Part shown: piece by piece, positions 43,159-51,402 of the stretch
How positions within the stretch are numbered: position 1 is the first letter of the stretch
Layout: the number at the start of each line of letters is the position of its first letter
Source: C-114 sp963745405
GTDB taxonomy: Bacteria > Chloroflexota > Limnocylindria > Limnocylindrales > CSP1-4
Reading direction: 5' to 3'
DNA: 64,000 nucleotides
Assembly: GCA_963745405.1 (NCBI GenBank)
Contig: CAVUWY010000002.1
Location: forward strand, 2,604,001-2,668,000
Program-made: the position numbers and the translations under genes
The notes under the pieces: generated by a model
What the model was told of the DNA's origin: nothing
What the model saw: the letters and a program-made list of their open reading frames with translations, nothing else
The model's database searches: none

Positions 43159-45108
43159 TTGAACGCTCGATTCCTGCGCAACGGCGTCGTCATGCTCGTG
43201 CTCGTCGTCGGTACCGTTGCCCTCCTCGCCGCCGTGCTCATCAACCCGAGCCCGTCCGGCTCCGCCAAGTCGTACACCGAATTCCTGTCCGACGTGCAGG
43301 CCGGCAATGTCTCCAAGATCACCCAGCAGGACAAGAACCTCACCGTCTCGAACAACGCCGGCGTCCAGTACACGGTCGTCGTGCCTGGCCTCCTCGCCGA
43401 CGCGTTCCCGGACGTCGCCGCGGCTGCCAAGAGTGGGAACAAGCCCATCCCGCCGTTCACGGCGGTCAACCCGCCCGACACGTCGTGGTTCCTCTCGCTC
43501 CTCGGCATCCTCCTGCCCGTGATCATCATCGTCGGCTTCATCGTCTTCATGATGAGGCAGGCCCAGGGGACGAATAACCAGGCCCTGAGCTTCGGCAAGA
43601 GCCGGGCCCGGATGTTCCTCGGCAACAAGACGGTCGTGACGTTCGCCGACGTGGCCGGCGTCGACGAGGCGAAGACCGAGCTCCAGGAAGTCGTCGAGTT
43701 CCTCAAGTACCCCGAGAAGTTCAACTCGCTCGGTGCCCGCATCCCGCGGGGCGTGCTCCTCGTCGGGCCTCCCGGTACCGGCAAGACCCTCATGGCCCGG
43801 GCCGTCGCGGGGGAGGCCGGGGTGCCCTTCTTCAGCATCTCCGGCTCCGAGTTCGTCGAGATGTTCGTCGGCGTCGGTGCCTCCCGCGTCCGCGACCTGT
43901 TCGACCAGGCCAAGCGGAACAGCCCCTGCATCGTCTTCGTCGACGAGATCGACGCGGTCGGTCGCCAGCGCGGCGCCGGCCTCGGCGGCAGCCACGACGA
44001 GCGGGAGCAGACGCTCAACCAGATCCTCGTCGAGATGGACGGCTTCGACACGAACACGAACGTGATCGTCGTCGCCGCCACCAACCGCCCCGACGTCCTC
44101 GACCCGGCTCTGCTGCGGCCCGGACGGTTCGACCGCCAGGTCATCCTCGACCGGCCGGACATGAAGGGGCGGACGGCGATCCTCAAGGTCCACACGAAGG
44201 GCAAGCCGCTCGACAAGACCATCGAGGTCGAGGCGATCGCCCGCCAGTCGCCCGGCTTCTCCGGAGCCGACCTCGCCAACCTCGTCAACGAGGCGGCCAT
44301 CCTCGCGGCCCGGCGCAACAAGAAGACCATCATGATGCCCGAGTTCCAGGAGGCGCTCGAGCGGATCGTCGCCGGCCCGGAGCGCAAGTCGCGGGTGATC
44401 TCCGACGTGGAGAAGACGATCATCGCCTTCCACGAGGGCGGTCACGCGGTCGTCCAGCGGATCCTGCCGAAGTGCGATCCGGTGGCCAAGGTCACCGTCA
44501 TCAGCCGTGGCATGGCCCTCGGCTACACGATGGCCCTGCCGACCGAGGACCGCTACCTCCAGAGCAAGACCGAGTTCGAGGACAAGATCGCCGGACTGCT
44601 CGGCGGCAACGCCGCGGAGCGGCTTGTCTTCGGGGACACGACGACCGGTGCCAGCAACGACATCGAGAAGGCGACCGACCTCGCCCGCCGCATGGTCACC
44701 GAGTTCGGCATGAGCGACAAGCTCGGTCCGCTCAGCTTCGGCAAGCGCGACGAGCTCGTCTTCCTCGGCCGGGAGATCGGCGAGCAGCGGAACTACAGCG
44801 ACGACGTCGCCAAGACCATCGACGACGAGGTGCGGGCGATCATCGACCGCGCCTACGAGCGGGCGATGGAGGTCCTGGTGACCCACCGCGACCGGCTCCA
44901 GGCCCTGGCCGAGAAGCTCGTCGCCGAGGAGACCGTCGACTCCGATGAGTTCGAGAAGCTCTTCAGCGACCTGCCGCCCAAGGAAGACACCCACGGCGGC
45001 ATCCCGAACCTCCCGATGGCCCTGCCGCCGGCAGCCGCGACGGGTTCGACCGACACCCCGGGCACCGCGCCCGGCGGAGCTCCGGCACCCGCGCCAAGCC
45101 CGGCTTGA
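43159..45108 (+). CDS. ftsH: ATP-dependent zinc metalloprotease FtsH
   Basis: A membrane-bound AAA+ protease for quality control and regulated turnover. The 649-residue protein has spans at about 9-27 and 110-131, Walker A GPPGTGKT at 203-210, Walker B IVFVDEIDA near 261, the pore motif and SRH region (LLRPGRFDRQV), and the zinc site HEGGH at 425-429. The C-terminal tail is Pro/Ala-rich. The TTG start has GGAGG 9 bases upstream. A very strong terminator follows. Confidence 0.97.
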   Translation: MNARFLRNGVVMLVLVVGTVALLAAVLINPSPSGSAKSYTEFLSDVQAGNVSKITQQDKNLTVSNNAGVQYTVVVPGLLADAFPDVAAAAKSGNKPIPPFTAVNPPDTSWFLSLLGILLPVIIIVGFIVFMMRQAQGTNNQALSFGKSRARMFLGNKTVVTFADVAGVDEAKTELQEVVEFLKYPEKFNSLGARIPRGVLLVGPPGTGKTLMARAVAGEAGVPFFSISGSEFVEMFVGVGASRVRDLFDQAKRNSPCIVFVDEIDAVGRQRGAGLGGSHDEREQTLNQILVEMDGFDTNTNVIVVAATNRPDVLDPALLRPGRFDRQVILDRPDMKGRTAILKVHTKGKPLDKTIEVEAIARQSPGFSGADLANLVNEAAILAARRNKKTIMMPEFQEALERIVAGPERKSRVISDVEKTIIAFHEGGHAVVQRILPKCDPVAKVTVISRGMALGYTMALPTEDRYLQSKTEFEDKIAGLLGGNAAERLVFGDTTTGASNDIEKATDLARRMVTEFGMSDKLGPLSFGKRDELVFLGREIGEQRNYSDDVAKTIDDEVRAIIDRAYERAMEVLVTHRDRLQALAEKLVAEETVDSDEFEKLFSDLPPKEDTHGGIPNLPMALPPAAATGSTDTPGTAPGGAPAPAPSPA

Positions 45109-45131
45109 CCGCATCCATCTCGTACCATCTC

Positions 45132-45158
45132 GAACGACGGGCCACCGGCCCGTCGTTC
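45132..45158 (+). terminator. Strong intrinsic terminator after ftsH
   Basis: A perfect 12-base-pair stem, GAACGACGGGCC with GGCCCGTCGTTC, around an ACC loop, 24 bases after the ftsH stop. Only a weak T-rich tail follows. Confidence 0.75.
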
Positions 45159-45238
45159 TCGTTCCGGTCGTCGACCCGGTCCCGAGACACCGATCGGCGA
45201 CGCCCGGCGACCATCGACGACGATCACCAGGAGGAGCG

Positions 45239-46630
45239 ATGACCAGCACGCGGACGACGTCCGAACTCGACGCATACCTCGACCGGACGTACGACCGCCG
45301 GCTGGCCTCGTACCTCGACTTCCTGCGCATCCCGAGCATCTCGGCGCTGCCGGAGCACGCCGCCGATTGCCGGGCCGCCGCCGACTGGCTCGTCGCCCGG
45401 CTCCGCGACATCGGCCTCGATCACGTCGAGGCGTCCGAGACCGGCGGCCACCCCATCGTCTATGCCGACTGGCTCCACGCCGACGGAGCGCCGACGGTCA
45501 TCGCCTACGGCCACTACGACGTCCAGCCTGTCGACCCGCTCGACGAATGGGTCACCGCACCGTTCGAGCCGACCGTCGACGGCGATCGGGTGCGCGCCCG
45601 CGGCGCGAGCGACGACAAGGCCAACATCTCGATCCTCGTCCAGACCGTAGAGGCGCTCCTTGCCATCCGGGGCAGCCTGCCGGTCAACCTCCGCTTCGTC
45701 TTCGAGGGCGAGGAGGAGTCGAGCTCGGTCCACCTCGAGCCGTGGCTGGCCGCCAACAAGGGTCGACTCGGCGGCGACATCGCCCTCATATGCGACGGCG
45801 GTTTCTTCACCGGCAACGTGCCGGCGGTGACGATCGCCCTGCGCGGGATGATGTACGCCCAGATCGATGTCCAGGGGCCGTTCCAGGACGTCCATTCCGG
45901 CGCCCACGGCGGCTCGATCGAGAACCCGGCCCATGCCCTGGCCGTGATCCTCGCCTCCCTGAAGAACGAGGACGGGTCGATCGCCGTCGCGGGCTTCTAC
46001 GACGACGTCGTACCGCTCTCGGAGGCCGATCGCTCGGCCTACGCCGCCCTGCCCTTCGACGAGGAGGCCCAGCGGGCGGCGCTGGCGGTCCCGGCCCTCG
46101 TCGGCGAGCCGGGCTACTCGACGCTCGAGCGCCGCTCCGGCCGGCCGACCCTCGACATCAACGGGATGTGGAGCGGCTTCACCGGCGAGGGCAGCAAGAC
46201 GATCATCCCCGGTCGGGCCCACGCCAAGATCAGCAGTCGCCTCGTCGCCGACCAGGACCCAGAGCGGATCTTCGAGCTCGTGAAGGCCCATATCGAGCGG
46301 GTCACCCCGGCGGGGGTCACCGTCGACGTCCACCTCCTCGGCGCGGGACGGCCGAGCCTGACCCCCATCGACCGGCCGGCCAACCAGGCCCTTGCCCGGG
46401 CCCTCAGCGAGGTCTTCGGCCGCGAGGCCGTCTTCGTCCGCGAGGGCGGTTCGATCCCCTTCGTCGCCGTCTTCGAGGAGCAGCTCGAGGTGCCGGTCGT
46501 CGTCATGGGGTTCGTGCCGCCGGACGGCAACTTCCACGCCCCCAACGAGTGGATGGACCTCCGCAACTTCGAGGGCGGCATCCGGACCATGGTCCGCTAC
46601 TGGGACGAGCTGGCGACGATCCCCCGCTAG
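45239..46630 (+). CDS. M20 family dipeptidase/metallopeptidase
   Basis: A 463-residue metallopeptidase of the CNDP/PepV-like branch. Motifs are YGHYDVQPVDP (first metal ligands), RGASDDKANI (bridging Asp), FEGEEESSS (catalytic Glu), and a dimerisation domain (DVQGPFQDVHSGAHGG). It likely cleaves dipeptides or related amides in the cytosol. The ATG has AGGAGGAG just upstream. It is distinct from the AbgB-like M20 protein at 22.5 kb. Confidence 0.93.
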   Translation: MTSTRTTSELDAYLDRTYDRRLASYLDFLRIPSISALPEHAADCRAAADWLVARLRDIGLDHVEASETGGHPIVYADWLHADGAPTVIAYGHYDVQPVDPLDEWVTAPFEPTVDGDRVRARGASDDKANISILVQTVEALLAIRGSLPVNLRFVFEGEEESSSVHLEPWLAANKGRLGGDIALICDGGFFTGNVPAVTIALRGMMYAQIDVQGPFQDVHSGAHGGSIENPAHALAVILASLKNEDGSIAVAGFYDDVVPLSEADRSAYAALPFDEEAQRAALAVPALVGEPGYSTLERRSGRPTLDINGMWSGFTGEGSKTIIPGRAHAKISSRLVADQDPERIFELVKAHIERVTPAGVTVDVHLLGAGRPSLTPIDRPANQALARALSEVFGREAVFVREGGSIPFVAVFEEQLEVPVVVMGFVPPDGNFHAPNEWMDLRNFEGGIRTMVRYWDELATIPR

Positions 46631-46758
46631 GGTCGCCGGGCCGTCGATGGGGCGGCCGGGACCGGTCGAGTGGTCGGAAGTGTGAGGTCTTGTCGAGTGA
46701 TTCGGGCCCTTTCCGGTGCTACCATGCCGGCACGTCACCACCGGGAGGTCCGCACCGC

Positions 46759-47838
46759 GTGAGCACCGAGGCCGTCGATCCGAAGGCCACCCCCAAAGGC
46801 GCCTGGCGCCTCGACACCGCGACCGGCAGCATGGCACCGCGCTCCGCGCTCGACGTGCTCGTCGACCTGAACGACAACGTCGTCTCCGGCAAGGTCGGTG
46901 AATACCAGCCCGTCCCGCTCGGATTCACCCCGCTCGACAAGACGATCGGAGCCGGCCTTCGGTCGGGCGAGCTGCTGCTCATCGGCGGCGCCCAGGGCAC
47001 CGGCAAGACCACCATGGCCCTCCAGATGGCGCGCAACGTCGCCTCCGGCGGCCAGGCCAATGTCCTCTACATCTGCTTCGAGCACGAGGAGCAGTACCTC
47101 CTCAACCGGCTCATCGCGATGGAGTCCGCCCTCGCCCACCTGCCCCACAAGACCGGGGCGATCAAGATCCAGGATGTCCGCAAGGAGATCCTCGGGTCGT
47201 GGATGGCGGAGGGGACTGGCGGCGCCCAGCTGGCCAACAACCCGCGCCTGCGGCCCTCGCTCGACCGCATCGCCCGCTACGGCCAGAACCTGTTCCTCAT
47301 GCGCGGCACCCAGACCGCCAGCACGGTCGACAACATGCGCGAGCTCATCCGCCAGCACAAGGTGCTGTCGGGCGATCGGCGCCTGTTCGTCGTCGTCGAC
47401 TACCTCCAGAAGGTGCCGGTCTACCCGGAGCCGCCGACCGAGTCGGAGAAGGTGACCTACGTCGTCAACGGCCTCAAGGACATCGCCCTGTCCGAGGACG
47501 TCCCGATGATCACCATCGTCGCGGCCGACAAGGAGGGCCTCAAGGCGGCCCGCCTGCGCAATCACCACCTGCGCGGCAGCTCGGCCATCAACTACGAGGC
47601 CGACATCATCCTGATCCTCAACGAGAAGTACAACATCGTCGCCAAGGTGAACATCGAGTTCAACCCGTACCAGGCGCAGCGTTTCCGCGATTGGGTCGTC
47701 CTCAGCGTCGAGAAGAACCGCGGTGGCCAGGACAACGTCGACCTCGAGTTCGAGAAGCACTTCGAGTTCTCCTGCTTCGACCCGAACGGTCGGACGGTCC
47801 AGGAGAAGCTCATCGAGGAGCGCCTCTACAACGACTGA
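46759..47838 (+). CDS. Stand-alone DnaB C-terminal-domain ATPase
   Basis: A 359-residue RecA-fold protein equivalent to the C-terminal half of the replicative helicase DnaB. PLGFTPLDKTIGAGLRSGEL precedes Walker A GAQGTGKTT at 77-85. The DnaB-type VVDYLQKVP lies near 215, and a C-terminal EKNRGGQDNVDLEFEKHFEF matches the arginine-finger end. The DnaB N-terminal domain is absent; a 50-residue unstructured leader replaces it. It could be an accessory helicase, a DNA-uptake or recombination ATPase, or a KaiC-like clock-type protein. The GTG has GGGAGG 10 bases upstream, and TACCAT at 46720-46725 may be the -10. Confidence 0.85.
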   Translation: MSTEAVDPKATPKGAWRLDTATGSMAPRSALDVLVDLNDNVVSGKVGEYQPVPLGFTPLDKTIGAGLRSGELLLIGGAQGTGKTTMALQMARNVASGGQANVLYICFEHEEQYLLNRLIAMESALAHLPHKTGAIKIQDVRKEILGSWMAEGTGGAQLANNPRLRPSLDRIARYGQNLFLMRGTQTASTVDNMRELIRQHKVLSGDRRLFVVVDYLQKVPVYPEPPTESEKVTYVVNGLKDIALSEDVPMITIVAADKEGLKAARLRNHHLRGSSAINYEADIILILNEKYNIVAKVNIEFNPYQAQRFRDWVVLSVEKNRGGQDNVDLEFEKHFEFSCFDPNGRTVQEKLIEERLYND

Positions 47839-47860
47839 GGCGCCCGGGTCGCGGCCCGGG

Positions 47861-47866
47861 TATCGT
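47861..47866 (+). promoter_or_regulatory. -10 hexamer, leaderless spacing
   Basis: TATCGT ends 6 bases before the ATG at 47873 of the pyrophosphatase gene. Confidence 0.4.
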
Positions 47867-47872
47867 GTGTCG

Positions 47873-48457
47873 ATGGCGGAGCACCCGACCGGCCGGTACC
47901 CCGACGTCGTCGAAGTCGTCGTCGAGATCCCCCGTGGCAGTCGCAACAAGTACGAATGGGACGAGCGCGCGTCCGTCTTCCGCCTCGACCGGGTCCTGTC
48001 GTCGGCCGTCTTCTACAACTTCGACTACGGTTTCGTCGAGGGGACGCGTTCCGGTGATGGGGATCACACCGACGCCCTGCTCCTGATCGACGAGCCGACG
48101 TTCACCGGCTGCCACGTCTGGGCCCGCCCCATCGGCGGCCTCGAGATGCGCGACGACCGGGGCCCCGACTTCAAGGTGCTCTGCGTCGCCGTCGGCGATC
48201 CCCACCAGGCGCACGTCGAGGACCTCGACCAGGTCCGGCCGCATCGCCTCGTCGAGATCCAGCACTTCTTCGACACCTACAAGCTCCTCGAGGCGAAGGA
48301 GACCGAGGTCATCGGCTGGCGCGATGCGGCGGCCGCCCGGCAGGTCCTCGTCGCCGACCGCGAGACGTTCGATCGTGAGACGGGTGCGCAGTCCGGTGGC
48401 CCGATGACGGGAGCGACGAGTGGCGGGCGAGCGGCCGGCAGCGGGTCGACCGCATAG
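47873..48457 (+). CDS. ppa: Inorganic pyrophosphatase, family I
   Basis: Hydrolyses pyrophosphate to drive biosynthesis. The 194-residue protein has VEIPRGSRNKYEWD, YNFDYGFV, and the metal loop GDGDHTDALL (D62, D64, D67), where His replaces the usual Pro. PTFTGCHVWARPIG, DHKVL-like KVLCV and EIQHFFDTYKLLE follow. The C-terminal 25 residues are Gly/Ala-rich and probably disordered. thpR starts 5 bases after the stop, so the two genes form one unit. Confidence 0.94.
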   Translation: MAEHPTGRYPDVVEVVVEIPRGSRNKYEWDERASVFRLDRVLSSAVFYNFDYGFVEGTRSGDGDHTDALLLIDEPTFTGCHVWARPIGGLEMRDDRGPDFKVLCVAVGDPHQAHVEDLDQVRPHRLVEIQHFFDTYKLLEAKETEVIGWRDAAAARQVLVADRETFDRETGAQSGGPMTGATSGGRAAGSGSTA

Positions 48458-48462
48458 CGCCG

Positions 48463-49161
48463 GTGGGCGGCGACCGGGCGCGCTGGGACCGATCGAACGA
48501 GCCGGGACGCCGCCTGTTCGTGGCGGTGCCGCTGCCCGCCGAGGCGATGCGGGCCGTCGCCGCCCTCGTCGAAGGCGTCCGAGGCACCGACGGCGCCGCG
48601 CTCGTGGGACCGAGCCGGGCCGGCGGCCGGGGCAACGACGTCCGCTGGGTCCGACTCGACGGGCTTCACGTGACGCTGCGGTTCCTCGGCCCGACCGTCG
48701 ATCCGCTCCACGAGACCGTCGGCCGGGCGGTCGAGGAGGCCGGGGCCGCCGCCCGCCCCTTCGCCATCCGTCTCAGCGGCGGCGGGGCATTCCCCGGTCC
48801 GGATAGGCCGCGGGCGCTCTGGCTCGGCATAACCGACGGGGCGACCGAACTCGTGGCCCTCGCCGCCTCCCTCAACGACGCCCTCGAGCGTCTCGGCTGG
48901 CCCCGGGACGAGCGGCCGTTCCGACCGCATCTGACGGTCGCCCGATCAGACGGGGTCCGGGCCGGCCCACGCCTCGCCCGGGCGCTCATCGCGGCCTCGA
49001 CCGGCTTGTCGATCGCCTGGCAGGCGCACTCGGTCGTCCTGTTCGAGAGCCTGACCGGCGGCGGTCCGGCCCGCTACGTGCCGCTCCTCGAGGTTCCGTT
49101 CGGGGAGGCCGATGGGGTGGCGCACGGCGCGCAGACACACGGCGTCGTCGAACCAGGATGA
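48463..49161 (+). CDS. thpR: RNA 2',3'-cyclic phosphodiesterase
   Basis: A 232-residue 2H phosphoesterase with the two catalytic tetrapeptides, HVTL (LHVTLRFLG) and HLTV (RPHLTVARS). The family opens 2',3'-cyclic phosphates on RNA ends, for example after tRNA splicing or damage. The N-terminus up to RRLFVAVPLP is variable, and the GTG start has no clear ribosome site. Its position just after ppa implies translational coupling. Tandem hairpins follow. Confidence 0.92.
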   Translation: MGGDRARWDRSNEPGRRLFVAVPLPAEAMRAVAALVEGVRGTDGAALVGPSRAGGRGNDVRWVRLDGLHVTLRFLGPTVDPLHETVGRAVEEAGAAARPFAIRLSGGGAFPGPDRPRALWLGITDGATELVALAASLNDALERLGWPRDERPFRPHLTVARSDGVRAGPRLARALIAASTGLSIAWQAHSVVLFESLTGGGPARYVPLLEVPFGEADGVAHGAQTHGVVEPG

Positions 49162-49168
49162 GATGGGT

Positions 49169-49202
49169 GCGGGTCGCTTCGGGGGGGAACGAAGCGACCC
49201 GC
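49169..49202 (+). terminator. Strong hairpin after thpR
   Basis: A perfect 13-base-pair stem, GCGGGTCGCTTCG with CGAAGCGACCCGC, around an eight-base G-rich loop (49182-49189). It is the first of three hairpins in tandem. Confidence 0.65.
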
Positions 49203-49206
49203 GAGT

Positions 49207-49230
49207 GCGGCCACCTGCCCGAGTGGCCGC
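49207..49230. repeat. Second tandem hairpin
   Basis: GCGGCCAC (49207-49214) pairs perfectly with GTGGCCGC (49223-49230) around an eight-base loop, four bases after the preceding hairpin. Confidence 0.55.
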
Positions 49231-49259
49231 GAGTACGCCCAGAGGGCGGACCATCGAGC

Positions 49260-49292
49260 ATGATGCGGTCGCGGGCCCCGCGGGCGCATCAT
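49260..49292. repeat. Third tandem hairpin
   Basis: ATGATGCG (49260-49267) pairs with CGCATCAT (49285-49292) and encloses an inner GCGG/CCGC stem. It ends 50 bases before the zinc-ribbon gene's -10 hexamer. Confidence 0.5.
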
Positions 49293-49341
49293 CCATAGTC
49301 CGTAGATTCGGCGCGGACCGGACGGCGATGCGGTCCACAGG

Positions 49342-49347
49342 TAGGAT
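49342..49347 (+). promoter_or_regulatory. -10 hexamer, leaderless spacing
   Basis: TAGGAT ends 6 bases before the ATG at 49354 of the zinc-ribbon gene. Confidence 0.5.
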
Positions 49348-49353
49348 GCCCAC

Positions 49354-49635
49354 ATGCCCCATCTCGCGTGCTGGTCGTGCGGCCGGCAGATCTACACCGT
49401 CACCCCTCTCGATTCCCTGTTCGCCGAAGAGCGACGCTGCCCGCGCTGCGGCGCATTCCTCAACGATGAGCGACGGGAGAACGACCGTCGCGAGCGCATC
49501 CGTCGGGTCAATCCGCCCGACCTGCCGGGACCGCCCGATGGCGAGGAGCGGCGGGTCGAGGATCGCCGCAAGTCTCGGCGCCGCAAGCAGCAGGTCAGCG
49601 ACTCGTCGCGTCAGGGCGGCTGGGTCTCGCACTGA
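49354..49635 (+). CDS. Small zinc-ribbon protein of unknown function
   Basis: A 93-residue protein with two CxxC knuckles, CWSC (6-9) and CPRC (29-32), that should bind one zinc. A strongly basic, charged tail follows (ERRENDRRERIRRVNPPDLP and ERRVEDRRKSRRRKQQ), fitting nucleic-acid binding. There is no family name. It ends 36 bases from the convergent response regulator gene. Confidence 0.8.
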   Translation: MPHLACWSCGRQIYTVTPLDSLFAEERRCPRCGAFLNDERRENDRRERIRRVNPPDLPGPPDGEERRVEDRRKSRRRKQQVSDSSRQGGWVSH

Positions 49636-49650
49636 CCCCGGCCCGACCGG

Positions 49651-49663
49651 CGCCCTTCGGGCG
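49651..49663. terminator. Bidirectional UUCG-type hairpin
   Basis: CGCCC-TTC-GGGCG forms a short stable hairpin, with a possible TTCG tetraloop, between the convergent zinc-ribbon and response regulator genes. Confidence 0.55.
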
Positions 49664-49671
49664 AGCGTCGA

Positions 49672-50361
49672 TCAGTAGACGAAGTCGGCGGCCCGCGGCG
49701 GCTCGACGAGCCCGTAGCGGAGGCCGACGGCGACCGCCTCGAGCTTGGAGTGGACCTGGAGCTTGCCGATGATGTTCTGGACGTGCGTCCGGAGCGTGTT
49801 CGGCGAGATGAAGAGACGCTCGCAGATCTCCGGCGAGGTCAGGCCCTCCGTGAGGGCCCGAAGCACCTCGAGCTCCCGCTTCGTCAGCGGTTCGAGCCGG
49901 CGCACCTCGGCGTCGCGGTCGCGGGCCGCCGACACCCGTCGGGCGATGTCGAGGATGACCGAGCGGGGAAGGAGGGTCTCACCCGCGTTCGCCGCCCGCA
50001 CGGCGGCCACGACCTCGCCGACGGCGCGATCCTTCGTCAGGTAGCCGTCGGCGCCGGCCTGGATCGATTCGAGGACCGTCTCCTGGTCCTGCGCGGCGGT
50101 GAGCATCACGACCTTGGCCGATGGCCAGCGCGCCTTGATCGCCCGAGTGGCATCGACCCCGGTCCCGTCGGGCAACCGGTAGTCCATCAGAACCACGTCG
50201 AGCCGCTCCCGTGAGAGTTCCCGAGACTCGGCCACGGTGGCCGCCACGCCGACCACGACGATGTCCGGCTCGCGAGCGAGGATCTGGGCGAGCGGACCGG
50301 TCACGAGGCGGTGATCGTCGACCAGCATGACGCGGATGGGCTTCGGTCGACTGGTCGGCAC
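49672..50361 (-). CDS. NarL/LuxR-type response regulator
   Basis: A 229-residue two-component regulator. The receiver domain has D15-D16, phosphoacceptor D60 (VVLMDYRLPDG), T83 and a conserved lysine (GYLTKDRAV). The LuxR helix-turn-helix (LTKRELEVLRALTEGLTSPE to NTLRTHVQNIIGKL) is at the C-terminus. The GTG at 50361 has AGGGG 10 bases upstream; a longer start at 50379 is possible. No sensor kinase gene is nearby, so it is an orphan here. It diverges from tyrA. Confidence 0.92.
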   Translation of the reverse strand: MPTSRPKPIRVMLVDDHRLVTGPLAQILAREPDIVVVGVAATVAESRELSRERLDVVLMDYRLPDGTGVDATRAIKARWPSAKVVMLTAAQDQETVLESIQAGADGYLTKDRAVGEVVAAVRAANAGETLLPRSVILDIARRVSAARDRDAEVRRLEPLTKRELEVLRALTEGLTSPEICERLFISPNTLRTHVQNIIGKLQVHSKLEAVAVGLRYGLVEPPRAADFVY

Positions 50362-50472
50362 GGTCGCGTTTCCCCTCACCGGGTCGTCGCGGTGGCACGT
50401 CCGCGTCCCGACCTGCAGGCGCTGGCCCGGACGGCGATTGTAGTCCAGCGTTCGGGGTCCCCGGCGGACGGC

Positions 50473-50478
50473 GATAAT
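50473..50478 (+). promoter_or_regulatory. -10 hexamer, leaderless spacing
   Basis: GATAAT ends 6 bases before the ATG at 50485 of tyrA. Confidence 0.5.
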
Positions 50479-50484
50479 CGGCCG

Positions 50485-51402
50485 ATGCGGATCGCTCTCC
50501 TCGGCCTCGGCCTCATCGGCGGCTCCATCGCCCGTGCCGTCTCGGCCGGGCGGGACGGCAGCGGACCGCTGGATGAGTCATCGACGGTCGTCGCATGGAC
50601 GCCCGACGGCCGGGCGCCGGCGGCCGCGCTCGCTGCAGGGCTCATCGATGCCGGCGTCGACTCGATCGGGGACGCCCTGACCGGAGCCGACCTCGTCGTG
50701 CTCGCCGCGCCGCCCCTGGCCTGCCTCGACCTGCTGGAAGCGGTCGCCGCCCTTCGTACCGTCCTCGCGCCCGGGGCCGTCGTCACCGACGTCGCGTCGA
50801 CCAAGACGGCGATCGTCGAGCGAGCGGCCGGCCTCGGGCTGCCGTTCGTCGGCGGGCATCCGATGGCCGGCGTCACCGAGCGCGGGCTCGAGGCCTCCGA
50901 CGGCACCTTGTTCCACGACCGGCCATGGGTGATCTGCGAAGGACCGACGAGCCCGGCTGACGGCTATGGGCGGGTCGCTACGCTCGCCCGGGCCTGCGGC
51001 GCTCGCCCGGTGGCGCTGTCCCCGGCTAAGCACGATCGAGCGGTCGCCTCGATCAGCCACCTGCCTCTGGTCCTCGCCGCTGCTCTCGTGGAGACCGTCG
51101 TCGGCCGGACCGAAGGGGGCGACTCGGACGGATCGCCGGACGGTGCCCGGGCCGACTGGCCGGCTGCGCGCGCGCTCGCTGCGGGCGGCTGGGCATCATC
51201 GACCCGCCTCGCTCGCGGCGATGTCGCCATGGCGACCGGGATCGCGATCACGAACGGGACCGTCCTCGCCGAACGGATCGGCGAGCTCGAGGAGACACTC
51301 GCATCCTGGCGCCGGGCGATCGAGGCCGGCGACGCAGAGGGGATCTCCGCCCGCTTCGAGGACGCCCGGCGACGCCTCCTCGACGACGGCAAGGCCGGAT
51401 GA
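50485..51402 (+). CDS. tyrA: Prephenate dehydrogenase
   Basis: Converts prephenate to 4-hydroxyphenylpyruvate in tyrosine synthesis. The 305-residue protein has the NAD loop GLGLIGGSIA (7-16), VVTDVASTKTAIV, the catalytic-site GGHPMAGVTERG, and the helical C-terminal dimerisation domain (HDRAVASISHLPLVLAAALV). There is no ACT or chorismate mutase domain, so it is a monofunctional form. The NUDIX-like gene overlaps its stop. Confidence 0.92.
   Translation: MRIALLGLGLIGGSIARAVSAGRDGSGPLDESSTVVAWTPDGRAPAAALAAGLIDAGVDSIGDALTGADLVVLAAPPLACLDLLEAVAALRTVLAPGAVVTDVASTKTAIVERAAGLGLPFVGGHPMAGVTERGLEASDGTLFHDRPWVICEGPTSPADGYGRVATLARACGARPVALSPAKHDRAVASISHLPLVLAAALVETVVGRTEGGDSDGSPDGARADWPAARALAAGGWASSTRLARGDVAMATGIAITNGTVLAERIGELEETLASWRRAIEAGDAEGISARFEDARRRLLDDGKAG

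Noticed and set aside
43096..45411. A 771-codon minus-strand frame opposite ftsH
   Set aside because: FtsH is certain on the plus strand; the antisense frame has no recognisable domain.
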